The notes: generated by a model from the sequence alone, not told the origin. Counted from the first letter of the stretch, positions 18,776 through 27,697 are shown. The stretch: 64,000 bases of DNA from Peptoclostridium acidaminophilum DSM 3953 (GCF_000597865.1 NZ_CP007452.1:1061183-1125182); one strand, 5' to 3'. Numbers and translations are program-made.

Positions 18776-20223
18776 GAGTGTTCCCGTATGAGGCTATCCT
18801 TTAGATTCCACAGCTTCCGCGAGAGACTCACATAGTATTGGTGCGGGTTCTCGAATCTTTTGAGCTCCGGCCAGAGGGTATCGGCCATGGATGCTGCGTG
18901 TGTCCTTATTTCATCCATGGAAGGCAGCTCGTAAACAAGCCTGCCCTTGTCGAATATCCTCACAAGCAGTTCCTTTGCATGGAAGTTCTCCAAGGTGCTC
19001 TTCTTCCAAGGAAAGAGAGGATCGAATATCTCATAAGGCTCGGAGGCGTCTATGGCCTCGTCAAATAGAGTTATCACGTCTGCAAGAGCTTTTCTGGAAT
19101 CATTCGAATAAAGTCTGAAAACCTTCTTGAAGCCCGGATTAGTTATCTTCTCAACGTTGTTGCTGACCTTTATCCTTGGAAGCAGGTGGCCGTCCTTTTC
19201 AACAGCACACAGCTTGTACACACCTCCGAAAACAGGGTCTGATTTTGCTGTTATAAGTCTTTCACCCACTCCGAAGGAGTCGATTGGGGAATCTTGAAGT
19301 ATAAGCTCGCGTATTATGTCTTCGTCAAGCGAGCTTGATACCATTATCTTGCAGTCAGAAAGGCCGGCGTCATCGAGAGCCTTGCGGGCCTGTTTTGAGA
19401 GGTACGACAGGTCACCGCTGTCGATACGAATGCCCTTTAGCCTGAAGCCTTTTGGCAGGAGTTCCTCGTTGGCGGTTTTTATCGCATTTGGAATGCCGGA
19501 TTTCATGACGTTGTATGTGTCTACAAGCAACACGCAGCTTTTGGGGTATATCCTGGCGTAAGTCTTGAATGCCTCAAGCTCCGAGTCGAAAAGCTGCACC
19601 CAGCTGTGAGCCATGGTGCCTGCTGCGGGTATTCCGAATTTTTGATCGGCGAGAGTGCAGGAGGTTGCTGCTGCGCCGCCGATGAATGCTGCGCGTGCGC
19701 CATAAAGCGAAGCGTCGCTTCCGTGGGCTCGTCTGGAGCCGAATTCGACTACAGCCCGGCCGGATGCAGCCCTAACTATCCTGTTGGTTTTTGTTGCAAT
19801 CAGGCTCTGGTGGTTTATTATAAGAAGCAGCATGGTCTCTATGAACTGCGCCTGTATGACGGGACCATTGACGGTTATTAGAGGCTCATACGGAAATACG
19901 GGAGTGCCCTCTGGGACGGCCCACACATCGCATTTGAATTCGAAATCACGCAGATATTCAAGAAAGCTCTCTGAAAATATGGCTTTCGACCTCAAAAAAT
20001 CTATGTCATCTTCGGTGAAACTCAAATTCTGCAAATATTCCACAATCTGCTGGAGACCGGCTGCAATTACAAAGCCTCCGCCGTCAGGCACTTTCCTGAA
20101 GAACATGTCAAAATAAGCGGTCTGGCCGTCCATGCCGTTTTCAAAATAGCCGTTTGCCATGGTCAGCTCGTAAAAATCCGAAAGCATCGAAAGATGCCTT
20201 AATCCAAAATCGTCCTTATCCAT
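18766..20223 (-). CDS. pncB: Nicotinate phosphoribosyltransferase
   Basis: 485-aa enzyme of NAD salvage that joins nicotinate to PRPP with ATP help. Family segments seen are SDFYELTMANGYF at the N-terminus, VVEFGSRRAHGSDA, a IRIDSGDLSYLSK phosphoribosyl-binding region, and GVGERLITAKSDPVFGGVYKL. I choose the ATG at 20223-20221, preceded by SD CGAGGTGG. It is a single gene on the minus strand with no partner genes. Confidence 0.92.
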   Translation of the reverse strand: MDKDDFGLRHLSMLSDFYELTMANGYFENGMDGQTAYFDMFFRKVPDGGGFVIAAGLQQIVEYLQNLSFTEDDIDFLRSKAIFSESFLEYLRDFEFKCDVWAVPEGTPVFPYEPLITVNGPVIQAQFIETMLLLIINHQSLIATKTNRIVRAASGRAVVEFGSRRAHGSDASLYGARAAFIGGAAATSCTLADQKFGIPAAGTMAHSWVQLFDSELEAFKTYARIYPKSCVLLVDTYNVMKSGIPNAIKTANEELLPKGFRLKGIRIDSGDLSYLSKQARKALDDAGLSDCKIMVSSSLDEDIIRELILQDSPIDSFGVGERLITAKSDPVFGGVYKLCAVEKDGHLLPRIKVSNNVEKITNPGFKKVFRLYSNDSRKALADVITLFDEAIDASEPYEIFDPLFPWKKSTLENFHAKELLVRIFDKGRLVYELPSMDEIRTHAASMADTLWPELKRFENPHQYYVSLSRKLWNLKDSLIREHSQK

Positions 20224-20451
20224 AGTCCACCTCGCATATTGTTTTATATTATATAGAATTACCATATTACAGCGGGTATAAACAAAAAGAAGTATAAAGA
20301 GGCAGCACTCATGTTATTCTGCGGCATCTGGTATAAAAGACATCGCTGAAATGATTTGGGTTGAATGCTGTAGAAATGGATATAAATACAAAAAGCTGAA
20401 GAATTTCCGGAAAAGTTGGTCGCATACAATGCTAATAATGGGGGGATTTAT

Positions 20452-21123
20452 ATGAAAAAGAAAGCTTTGATTCTAGCTTTGGGAATTACGGTGTTCCTTG
20501 GAGGTTATGCAAGCGCCAACGGCATCAACGGATTTTTCAAGGGATTCCCCATTGTGAAGGTTGTTGTAAACGGAGATGAAATAAGAAGCGATATTCCAGC
20601 AATCAACTTCAACGGCTCGACAATGCTTCCGCTCAGGAAAATGGCAGAGAATTTCAACTTTGCAGTGGAGTGGGACGAGAAGACATGGACAGCAAATGTT
20701 ACTAAGCCGCAGGTAGACATGATACTTTGTGATTATTACGGAGAGGCTGAATCGCCTGAGCAGGCGCTTGAGATACAGGACGACTACGGCAGGACGCTCC
20801 TGATCGACAGGATAATAGGTAATCCATTCAGCAGGTTCGAACCGGGAACCTACAGCTTCAATGCGTATATTGACGTTAGCGGCCTTGAATCTGGCAAGGC
20901 GTATGTAGACAGGCTTATAATAGTCGATTCCGCAGGCAATACAATATACACATCGCCCCAGAACGAGCCATACCTAATGCCTCAGGGTCAAAATGGATTC
21001 CTCTATACTCTTGGGATACAGGATGTGACATTTGCATCAACTGGAGTTTATGTGATGAAGTATCAGCTCAGCATAGGCGAAGAATACATGACGGTGTATG
21101 AAAAGCTGCTGGATGTATACTAA
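20452..21123 (+). CDS. Exported protein with copper-amine-oxidase-type stalk domain
   Basis: 223-aa protein with a signal peptide (KKKALILALGITVFLGG, likely cut after ASA). It is followed by a stalk domain of the 'copper amine oxidase N-terminal' type (VVVNGDEI...FNGSTMLPLRKMAENFNFAVEWDEKT). This domain is common in surface proteins of Clostridia and is not catalytic. The remainder looks like a beta-sandwich that I cannot assign. ATG 20452 has SD GGGGGGAT. An imperfect hairpin at 21156-21183 may terminate it. Confidence 0.7.
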   Translation: MKKKALILALGITVFLGGYASANGINGFFKGFPIVKVVVNGDEIRSDIPAINFNGSTMLPLRKMAENFNFAVEWDEKTWTANVTKPQVDMILCDYYGEAESPEQALEIQDDYGRTLLIDRIIGNPFSRFEPGTYSFNAYIDVSGLESGKAYVDRLIIVDSAGNTIYTSPQNEPYLMPQGQNGFLYTLGIQDVTFASTGVYVMKYQLSIGEEYMTVYEKLLDVY

Positions 21124-21259
21124 ATTTAGACCAGCTAATAAAAGTCAATAAATCTGATTGATTTTCTTTAGAAATTTTCAATCTTAAAAAAGAGTATGAG
21201 AAACCAAGCCATTGAAAAATCCGAACAATGACCTTGGAGAAGCTACATTTTAGCAATTT

Positions 21260-22567
21260 TTAAGCAACATGTTTTGGTGCAGTTTGAAGCTTGTTGTTTC
21301 TCCATGCTTGGTGCTCCTGCGGGCTTCTAAATTCAAACGGTTTTAAGTCACGAAGAACCGCAAAAATGTAGTGGAGCAACTTATGCATAACGGCTATAAG
21401 GGCCACCTTTTTCTTCTTGCTGACACATTTTTTCAAATAGTAGTCGCGAAGAATCGGATTTATGGAATCGCCGTTTCTGGTGGTTCTTATTGAGGACAGA
21501 GCCATTGTGAAGAGAACTCTTCTGCCAATGCGGGTGCCTCGTTTAGAAATCCTGTTGCGGTCGCCAGTGAACTTGCCCGACTGATTGACTGATGGATCTA
21601 TGCCAAAGAAAGCTGTAAAGGCCTTTGGAGACTTGAATAGGCTGAAATCGTTGATTTCCGCGATCAGAGTGACCGCACTGATAAAGCCTACGCCAGGCAT
21701 TTGATCCAAAAGCTCGATGTGCTTTCGAGCGGTGTCAGGAAAGTCGCTTGAGTCGATGATAGTGTGCAACTGTGATTCTATAGCATTAAGACACTTTTTA
21801 AAGCTGTCGATTCCATCAAGATGGAATCTTATTTTGGAGTCAAGCAGAGCGAATTCATTTGGCATACTCAAAGAAAGCTGTGCTGTTTCAAGAAGTTGCA
21901 GAGCTTTTTTGGCTGACCACTTCTCGCCTTTTCTGCCGCTTTTGGAAATGAGCTCAAGCAACTGCTGAGGGTCTGCATTTAGAACATCCTTAGGCGAAGG
22001 ATAAGCGCTTAAAACAGCCAACGCGGTCTTTCCAAAAGGATTGGAAAACACATCAAGAAAGCCCGGGAACAGCAAGTAAAGATCCGTGCAGAGCCTGTTT
22101 TTCATCTCAGTGAGCATGTCACAGCGGGAGTAATATTCCCTCACCATCATGCGAAGTGCGAGAATTTGAGGCTCGGGCATCATGGAAAACTTTACATCCT
22201 GGTATTTTGCAAGCCTTGCGATAGCCTCGGCATCTTTATTATCATTTTTCACTTTTCTAATGTCGAAATTCTTGGTAGAATGGACACATAAAGGGTTTAG
22301 GACAAAACCTTTGAGGTCATTCGATCTCAGAAAGAAGAAGAGTGGTAAATGAAAGATACCCGTAGATTCTACGAAGTAGATGGGCTTTCGTTTTAACCGC
22401 TCTTCTTCTTTTTTGAGAATCTCGAGCAGCTTGTTAAATCCAGCAGGATTATGGTCAATCCTGAAAGGCTTGCGGATGAGCTCTCCGGAAGGTGCTATCA
22501 TTGCAACTACAGAAAACTCTGATGAAACATCAATTCCGACAACAAAATCGTTTAAAAATTGGGACAA
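21260..22567 (-). CDS. IS110-family DEDD transposase/recombinase
   Basis: About 435 aa. The N-terminal RuvC-like DEDD domain shows GIDVSSEFSVV (Asp), YFVESTG (Glu) and NDNKDAEAIARLA (Asp, Asp). A coiled middle region leads to the C-terminal Transposase_20 domain, with LLDQMPGVGFISA, a FFGIDPSVNQSGKF segment carrying the catalytic Ser, and RGTRIGRR. It cuts and joins the ends as an RNA-guided recombinase in the best-studied relatives. I prefer the TTG at 22567, preceded by AGAAAGG. The ATG at 22639 has no SD and would place coding sequence over a perfect hairpin. Confidence 0.9.
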   Translation of the reverse strand: MSQFLNDFVVGIDVSSEFSVVAMIAPSGELIRKPFRIDHNPAGFNKLLEILKKEEERLKRKPIYFVESTGIFHLPLFFFLRSNDLKGFVLNPLCVHSTKNFDIRKVKNDNKDAEAIARLAKYQDVKFSMMPEPQILALRMMVREYYSRCDMLTEMKNRLCTDLYLLFPGFLDVFSNPFGKTALAVLSAYPSPKDVLNADPQQLLELISKSGRKGEKWSAKKALQLLETAQLSLSMPNEFALLDSKIRFHLDGIDSFKKCLNAIESQLHTIIDSSDFPDTARKHIELLDQMPGVGFISAVTLIAEINDFSLFKSPKAFTAFFGIDPSVNQSGKFTGDRNRISKRGTRIGRRVLFTMALSSIRTTRNGDSINPILRDYYLKKCVSKKKKVALIAVMHKLLHYIFAVLRDLKPFEFRSPQEHQAWRNNKLQTAPKHVA

Positions 22568-22599
22568 AGTAACACAACCTTTCTGCTTAGAATGAATCA

Positions 22600-22800
22600 G
22601 AGTATCCACTTTGTTTGAGGACGCCAAACAACCTTGCATTTGAAACGGGTAACACCAGAAGGTGGCCCAACCAGCTAAACATCGAATCGTCCTTGTGGAG
22701 TGACACGCTAATTTACGGATAAGACCTCATGATGTGAGGGATCCAGGAGGAACGCACATCTATCTCTCTGACAAGTGAGATTATAGCACGAAGTTTAGTG
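22600..22800 (-). ncRNA. Candidate IS110 bridge RNA region
   Basis: Non-coding leader 5' of the transposase, where IS110-group elements encode their bridge RNA. Three hairpins are visible. TTGTTTG/CAAACAA pairs 22611-22617 with 22625-22631. GGG-CACC/GGTG-CCC lies at 22647-22668. A stem with an internal loop pairs GGAT (22717-22720) and CCTCA (22725-22729) with TGAGG (22735-22739) and ATCC (22741-22744). The exact ends and the target and donor loops cannot be assigned without the insertion-site comparison. Confidence 0.5.
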
Positions 22801-22917
22801 ATTTTCATTCAAGAGTGTCGCTGGTTCATCTGAACAATAAATGTTAAGTTATCAAGGAACATTCGGACGGGTTTTTGAACCCTAACCCTATATTTATCTT
22901 ACAAGGGGGAATAATTT

Positions 22918-23331
22918 ATGGAACTTACACTCACAACACCTGCGCTGCTTTTTCCGGCCATATCGCTGCTGATGCTGGCATATACAAGCAGGTTTCTTGT
23001 GCTAGCTCAGCTTGTGCGTGAGCTTCATTCAAAGTACAGCAGCGAATTAGAAAATGCGGATCAGGCGATAGTAGCTCAGATATGCAACCTTAGAAAGAGG
23101 CTCCACATAATAAAGTATATGCAGATTTTCGGAGCCCTTAGTTTTTTCTTTTGCGTAGTATGTATGTTCTTGGTTTTCATGGAAAATATCGTATTTGCAG
23201 ATTATGTGTTTGGACTCAGCCTGGTGCTGCTGCTCCTGTCTCTTGCCCTGCTTGTAGCCGAGCTTCAGATTTCGGTTAAGGCCTTGGACATACAGCTTAG
23301 TGACGTGGAGAGCGGACAAAGCTGTAAATGA
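22918..23331 (+). CDS. DUF2721 membrane protein
   Basis: 137-aa protein with three hydrophobic helices (about 8-30, 65-88 and 95-118). It opens with LTTPALLFPAISLLMLAYTSRF, the hallmark of the DUF2721 family. The function of the family is unknown. ATG 22918 follows CAAGGGGG. The IS110 element lies directly upstream and may have displaced its native promoter. Confidence 0.75.
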   Translation: MELTLTTPALLFPAISLLMLAYTSRFLVLAQLVRELHSKYSSELENADQAIVAQICNLRKRLHIIKYMQIFGALSFFFCVVCMFLVFMENIVFADYVFGLSLVLLLLSLALLVAELQISVKALDIQLSDVESGQSCK

Positions 23332-23347
23332 AAAAGGTGGAGCGGAT

Positions 23348-23764
23348 ATGAAGATTATATTTCATGACAGCGTAGACGAAGAGCTCATAAAATATGTAAT
23401 TATTGCATCGCGTTATGAAGGCAGATGGGTGTTTTGCAAGCACAGGGACAGAACGACTCTTGAAATGCCTGCGGGACACAGGGAGGAAGGAGAGAGCGTC
23501 ATAGAGGCGGCAAGGCGTGAGCTTTATGAAGAAACTGGAGCGACAGACTACGAAATTCAAAAAATAGGGGCTTTTTGCGTTGAAGGGGGCGGGAGTGTAT
23601 TCAGCATGCTCTTGATGGCTAGCATAAGAAAGCTTTCACCGCTGCCCGATTACGAGATAGAAAAAATAGAGCTTCTTGATGATATCCCCGAAAATCTGAC
23701 TTATCCGGACGTGCAACGCCAGGCTTTTGAAATAGTTAAGGCTGCAATCGATCAGTCGTATTAA
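23348..23764 (+). CDS. Nudix hydrolase
   Basis: 138-aa member of the Nudix superfamily, which hydrolyses nucleoside diphosphates linked to another moiety. The Nudix box GHREEGESVIEAARRELYEE-TG fits GX5EX7REUXEEXGU in full. The substrate cannot be deduced. I choose ATG 23348 with SD AAAGGTGG after the DUF2721 stop; an upstream start would overlap that gene. It is probably co-transcribed with the preceding gene. Confidence 0.88.
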   Translation: MKIIFHDSVDEELIKYVIIASRYEGRWVFCKHRDRTTLEMPAGHREEGESVIEAARRELYEETGATDYEIQKIGAFCVEGGGSVFSMLLMASIRKLSPLPDYEIEKIELLDDIPENLTYPDVQRQAFEIVKAAIDQSY

Positions 23765-23809
23765 TTTCCTGAGCTAATATAATTAGATATGCACTGCAGC
23801 AATTGGCCG

Positions 23810-23833
23810 TGATATAATACCTAATTGAGGTAT
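23810..23833 (+). promoter_or_regulatory. Extended -10 promoter with operator-like palindrome
   Basis: TGATATAAT (23810-23818) is an extended -10 element. It is overlapped by the inverted repeat ATACCT-AATTG-AGGTAT (23817-23833), at the expected start site. It lies about 40 nt upstream of the glyoxalase-like gene. Repressor control is inferred. Confidence 0.45.
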
Positions 23834-23874
23834 CTTGGAAAACCTACAGTTAAATTTACAAGGAGGCTATATTT

Positions 23875-24249
23875 ATGGATTTCAAATTCGCTCATAATAA
23901 CATCAACGTTCTTGATTTGGATAAGAGCCTTAGGTTCTACAAGGAGGCTCTCGGGCTTGTGGAAGTCAAAAGGCACGTACCTGAGGATGGAAGCTTCATT
24001 CTAGTATACCTCGGGGACGGAAGGACTCCTCACATGCTTGAGCTTACATGGCTAAGGGACAGAACTGAGCCATACAATCTTGGTGAAAACGAGTTCCACA
24101 TAGCTTTTGAAACTGAAAACTTCGACGAGGCCTACAAAAAGCACAAGGAGATGGGCTGCATCTGTTATGAGAATCAAGACATGGGCATATACTTTATAAA
24201 CGATCCGGACAACTACTGGGTAGAAATACTTCCGGCCGGGCACATGTAG
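23875..24249 (+). CDS. Glyoxalase I/VOC-family protein
   Basis: 124-aa vicinal-oxygen-chelate protein close to lactoylglutathione lyase, which isomerises the methylglyoxal hemithioacetal. The two beta-alpha-beta-beta-beta modules are clear. Likely metal ligands are the His in AHNNINVLD, the Glu in HMLELTWL, the His in FHIAFE, and the Glu in YWVEILPAG. The physiological thiol is unknown. ATG 23875 follows AAGGAGG. It appears monocistronic, with its own promoter and terminator. Confidence 0.82.
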   Translation: MDFKFAHNNINVLDLDKSLRFYKEALGLVEVKRHVPEDGSFILVYLGDGRTPHMLELTWLRDRTEPYNLGENEFHIAFETENFDEAYKKHKEMGCICYENQDMGIYFINDPDNYWVEILPAGHM

Positions 24250-24274
24250 CACAGCAACATAAAGATAAATGAGT

Positions 24275-24320
24275 AAAGCGGGGGCATAGCTGCAGTATTT
24301 GCAGTAACCCCTGCTTTTTC
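24275..24320 (+). terminator. Terminator after glyoxalase-like gene
   Basis: AAAGCGGGG pairs with CCCCTGCTTT (about 24275-24283 with 24308-24317), enclosing a smaller CTGCA/TGCAG hairpin. A T run follows. Confidence 0.7.
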
Positions 24321-24473
24321 TATATATTTGTGTAAACAGAAGCTATTGGCACAGAAATGCTGAATAATAGTGGGTTAGGTTAAGTATGGTATTTGGGTAT
24401 AATACGATTATGAATGTTTCAAAATAGCTGTTTGTAATTTTTGAAATAATAAGAGAAAGGTGGATAACACTAT

Positions 24474-24866
24474 ATGGATTACAGCATAAGGACAGGCAAG
24501 TCTCAGGAATTCATAGACATAACACATGTCATACGTGAAGAGGTCAGCAGGAGCGGAGTAAGGGACGGCATTGCCGTGGTATTCGTGCCGCACACAACTG
24601 CGGGTATAACTATAAATGAAAACGCAGACCCCGATGTGGTGCATGATATCATATCTTCTCTGGAAAAGGCGTTTCCTGAAAAAGGCGACTACCGCCATTT
24701 CGAAGGAAATTCCCACGCCCATATCAAGGCCTCGCTTACAGGCTCATCATGCAACCTGATAATTGAAAACGGAAAGCTCAAGCTGGGAATCTGGCAAGGT
24801 GTCTATTTCTGCGAGTTTGACGGGCCAAGAAGCAGAAAGATATACATAAAGGTCATAGGGGACTAG
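24474..24866 (+). CDS. yjbQ: YjbQ/UPF0047 family protein
   Basis: 130-aa protein matching the UPF0047 family from end to end, with FVPHTTAGITINENADPDV, GNSHAHIKASLTG, LGIWQGVYFCEFDGPR and the terminal KIYIKVIG. Annotations call it secondary thiamine-phosphate synthase, from weak complementation in E. coli; its real role is not settled. ATG 24474 follows GAGAAAGGTGG. A TATAAT at 24398-24403 may be its -10, with no good -35. The Ca-ATPase gene follows after 24 nt. Confidence 0.88.
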   Translation: MDYSIRTGKSQEFIDITHVIREEVSRSGVRDGIAVVFVPHTTAGITINENADPDVVHDIISSLEKAFPEKGDYRHFEGNSHAHIKASLTGSSCNLIIENGKLKLGIWQGVYFCEFDGPRSRKIYIKVIGD

Positions 24867-24890
24867 CCGGGCAGGAGGGGGTTGGAGTAT

Positions 24891-27551
24891 ATGTGGTTTT
24901 GCAAGTCGAAGGAGGAAGTCCTTGAAGAATTCAAAGTAAGCCAGCGTGAAGGGCTCACTGCCGATGAGGCTGGAGTCAGGCTTGAACTTTACGGTGAAAA
25001 CAAGCTCAAGGCGAAACCTAAAAAAAGCCTTGCAATGATGTTTTTTGCGCAGCTCAAGGACATGCTCATATATGTGCTGCTTGGCGCTGCCATTATAACA
25101 ATAGCCATAGGCGAGCATGTTGATGCTGTTATAATACTCATGGTAGTAGTTCTAAATGCCGTAATAGGCGTAATCCAGGAATACAAGGCTGAAAAGGCTA
25201 TAGAGGCGCTTCAGAAAATGACGGCTCCAAAGGCCCTGGTGAGGAGAGGCGGAGAAGTCAGTGAGATTGATTCCGCCCTAGTGGTGCCGGGAGACATAGT
25301 GCTTTTGGATGCAGGCAGGTTCGTGCCGGCTGACATGAGGCTCATTGAGACTGCAAACCTTCAGATAGAGGAGTCTGCTCTTACGGGCGAGTCTGTTCCG
25401 GATGACAAGCATGCTGAAGATATATACAAGGACCTGAAGCTGCCAATAGGAGACCGGACAAACATGGCTTACATGTCCACTCTCGTCACGTACGGCAGGG
25501 GGGAAGGTGTTGTCGTTGCAACTGCAATGGATACTGAGATAGGTAAGATTGCAAGCATACTTGACGAAGACATTGAGGAGATGACTCCTCTGCAAAGGAG
25601 GCTTGCCGAGTTCGGCAGGGTTGTCGGATTGATGGCTGTGGGCATATGCGGACTCATATTTGCAATTTCGGTGTTTCAAAAAAGAGATCTTTTCGAGATG
25701 TTTCTTACGGCTATCAGCCTTGCTGTTGCGGCAATACCCGAGGGGCTCCCGGCCATAGTGGCCATAGTGCTGGCCCTTGGAGTGACGAGGATGTCGAAGA
25801 AAAACGCCATAGTGAAAAGGCTGCCAGCAGTTGAAACACTTGGCTCTGTGAATATAATATGCTCCGACAAGACGGGGACGCTCACGCAAAACAGGATGGC
25901 CGTGTCAAAATTGTTTACGCTGGGAGGCTCCAGCGATGTGCCGCAGGAGGGCGAGAACCTTGAGGCAAGCAGCGACGAATTGGAGCTCATTAAGACTCTG
26001 GTGCTGTGCTCGGACGCCACTTATGAAAACGGCATGGGCACGGGGGATCCAACGGAGGTGGCGCTTGTAATTCTAGGAGAAAGGTACGGAGTAGGAAGGA
26101 AGCAGCTGCACTCGGAGCATAAAAGGGTGGGGGAAAAGCCCTTCGACTCATCGAGAAAGCTAATGTCGACACTCAATGAGGAAGCCGGCGGCTACAGGGT
26201 AAATACCAAAGGCGCAATAGACAACATACTTAAGATATCAGCTTATGCATTGGTGGGAGGAAATGTAGTTCCGCTGACGGAAGAGATGAGGAATGAATAT
26301 CTCAGGGTGGCCGAAGAGATGTCGGACAAGGCACTCAGGGTGCTCGGAGCCGCTTACAAGGATGTTGAAGCCGCAAGTGGCGAAGATGACATGGAACATA
26401 GCCTCGTGGTTCTTGGAATTGTCGGGATGGAAGATCCGCCAAGGCTCGAGGTTAGAGACTCTATAGAAAAGGCCAAGGGGGCAGGAATAACTCCTGTGAT
26501 GATAACAGGAGACCACAAGAACACGGCCGTAGCCATAGCAAAGGAGCTTGGAATTGCGGATGCCATTGAGCAGAGCATAACAGGGGCCGAAATTGACGAG
26601 CTCTCGGATGAAGCGCTTGCAGGCAAAATAAGCGGCTACAGAGTTTTTGCAAGGGTATCGCCGGAGCACAAGGTGAGGATAGTAAATGCCTACAGGGCCA
26701 ACGGAAACATAGTTTCAATGACGGGGGACGGCGTCAACGACGCCCCATCCCTCAAAAGTGCCGATATAGGAGTGGCGATGGGAATAACGGGCACGGATGT
26801 TTCAAAGGGCGCCAGTGATATGATTCTCACTGACGACAACTTCACGACAATTGTGCACGCAATAGAGGAAGGCAGAAACATATACAGCAACATAAGACGT
26901 TCGGTAATATTCCTGCTCTCATGCAACCTCGGAGAGGTAATCGTGGTTGTGGCATCCGTAATATTTTTCTGGCCTGTTCCGCTGCTGCCAACGCAGATAT
27001 TGTGGATCAACCTCATAACAGACACGTTCCCGGCCATAGCCCTCGGGGTTGAGCCCGGAGACAGTGATGTCATGAAAAAAAGGCCCAGGGATCCGAGTGA
27101 GAGTTTCTTTGCGGGAGGGCGCGGACTCAGGGCTGTACTCGGCGGATCGCTAATAGGCGCCCTTACACTGGTTGCGTTTTACCTTGGGCTTGCAGAGTAC
27201 GGCTACAGCCTCGGCTCAAGAGGAATATCGGAATACGCATTGACGTACGCCAGGACAATGGCGTTTGTGGTGCTTGCGGCTTCCCAGCTTTTCTATTCCA
27301 TTACGATGCGGAGTTCGAGAAAATCGATATTTGAAATCGGACTGTTTTCAAACAGATTTCTAGTAGGGGCAATTTGCCTGGGACTGGCGCTGCAGTTTGC
27401 AGTTGTTTCGATTCCCTTCATGACGAGAGCCTTCAAGGTGCAGATGCTTTCGCAGCGGGACTGGGGAATAGTATTCCTGTTAGCCATAGTGCCTCTGCTG
27501 GCAAATGAAATCATCAAGCTGTTTTTGAGAACAGGAAATGAAGAAATATAA
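24891..27551 (+). CDS. Calcium-type P-type ATPase (PacL/SERCA-like)
   Basis: About 886-aa P2-type cation pump. The actuator domain has ESALTGESVP. The M4 segment AAIPEGLPAIV carries ion-binding residues. The phosphorylation loop CSDKTGTLTQ has catalytic D326. The nucleotide domain and hinge include MITGDHKNTA and TGDGVNDAPSL. M5-M6 contain NLITDTFPAIALG, typical of Ca2+ pumps. About ten TM helices match the family. I choose ATG 24891, about 10 nt after AGGAGGGGG. The TTG at 24882 is too close to the SD. Cation specificity is inferred by similarity. Confidence 0.9.
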   Translation: MWFCKSKEEVLEEFKVSQREGLTADEAGVRLELYGENKLKAKPKKSLAMMFFAQLKDMLIYVLLGAAIITIAIGEHVDAVIILMVVVLNAVIGVIQEYKAEKAIEALQKMTAPKALVRRGGEVSEIDSALVVPGDIVLLDAGRFVPADMRLIETANLQIEESALTGESVPDDKHAEDIYKDLKLPIGDRTNMAYMSTLVTYGRGEGVVVATAMDTEIGKIASILDEDIEEMTPLQRRLAEFGRVVGLMAVGICGLIFAISVFQKRDLFEMFLTAISLAVAAIPEGLPAIVAIVLALGVTRMSKKNAIVKRLPAVETLGSVNIICSDKTGTLTQNRMAVSKLFTLGGSSDVPQEGENLEASSDELELIKTLVLCSDATYENGMGTGDPTEVALVILGERYGVGRKQLHSEHKRVGEKPFDSSRKLMSTLNEEAGGYRVNTKGAIDNILKISAYALVGGNVVPLTEEMRNEYLRVAEEMSDKALRVLGAAYKDVEAASGEDDMEHSLVVLGIVGMEDPPRLEVRDSIEKAKGAGITPVMITGDHKNTAVAIAKELGIADAIEQSITGAEIDELSDEALAGKISGYRVFARVSPEHKVRIVNAYRANGNIVSMTGDGVNDAPSLKSADIGVAMGITGTDVSKGASDMILTDDNFTTIVHAIEEGRNIYSNIRRSVIFLLSCNLGEVIVVVASVIFFWPVPLLPTQILWINLITDTFPAIALGVEPGDSDVMKKRPRDPSESFFAGGRGLRAVLGGSLIGALTLVAFYLGLAEYGYSLGSRGISEYALTYARTMAFVVLAASQLFYSITMRSSRKSIFEIGLFSNRFLVGAICLGLALQFAVVSIPFMTRAFKVQMLSQRDWGIVFLLAIVPLLANEIIKLFLRTGNEEI

Positions 27552-27585
27552 ACACAGGGAGCATTTGGCTATGTAACCTCGATGT

Positions 27586-27630
27586 AAAACAAAAAGGACT
27601 CTAACGGATTATTAATCCATTTGAGTCCTC
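27586..27630 (-). terminator. Terminator of the tRNA-Leu transcript
   Basis: Read on the minus strand, AGGACTC (27623-27629) pairs with GAGTCCT (27595-27601), enclosing a second stem GGATT/AATCC, and runs into a T-rich tract. It lies just past the 3' end of the tRNA-Leu remnant, so it is the chromosomal terminator left behind by prophage integration. It could also stop the converging ATPase transcript. Confidence 0.7.
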
Positions 27631-27642
27631 ATTTTGCATGAT

Positions 27643-27697
27643 TGGTGCCGAAGGCGGGGGTCGAACCCGCACGAGTGTTACCTCTCCGGATTTTGAG
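27643..27697 (-). other. Displaced 3' half of tRNA-Leu: prophage attachment site
   Basis: Read on the minus strand this begins in a CTCAAAA anticodon loop (anticodon CAA) and continues through the 3' anticodon stem, the long variable arm expected of tRNA-Leu, the T arm (GCGGGTTCGACCCCCGC), the acceptor strand GCCTTCGGCA and an encoded CCA. The 5' half of the tRNA is absent: sequence beyond 27697 is unrelated. This is the fragment left when a phage integrates into a tRNA 3' end. The intact tRNA-Leu should stand at the other prophage end, beyond 64000. Confidence 0.85.

Larger units (their letters stand above)
21260..22850 (-). mobile_element. IS110-family insertion sequence (ends not resolved)
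   Basis: It comprises the transposase gene plus about 280 nt of non-coding, hairpin-rich sequence 5' of it. IS110 elements lack long inverted repeats and generate little or no target duplication, so the ends cannot be fixed by eye. The left end lies between 21124 and 21260 and the right end between about 22800 and 22910. It separates the stalk-domain gene from the DUF2721 gene. Confidence 0.75.

Noticed and set aside
19316-20116. Plus-strand frames inside pncB
   Set aside because: They lie antisense to a well-conserved enzyme gene and have no family features.
22568-22639. Transposase start at the ATG 22639
   Set aside because: No SD is present, and the added 24 codons cover the perfect TTGTTTG/CAAACAA hairpin. 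The TTG at 22567 with AGAAAGG is better.
24398-24403. A firm promoter for yjbQ
   Set aside because: A perfect TATAAT but no acceptable -35 and no TG extension; left as a note only.
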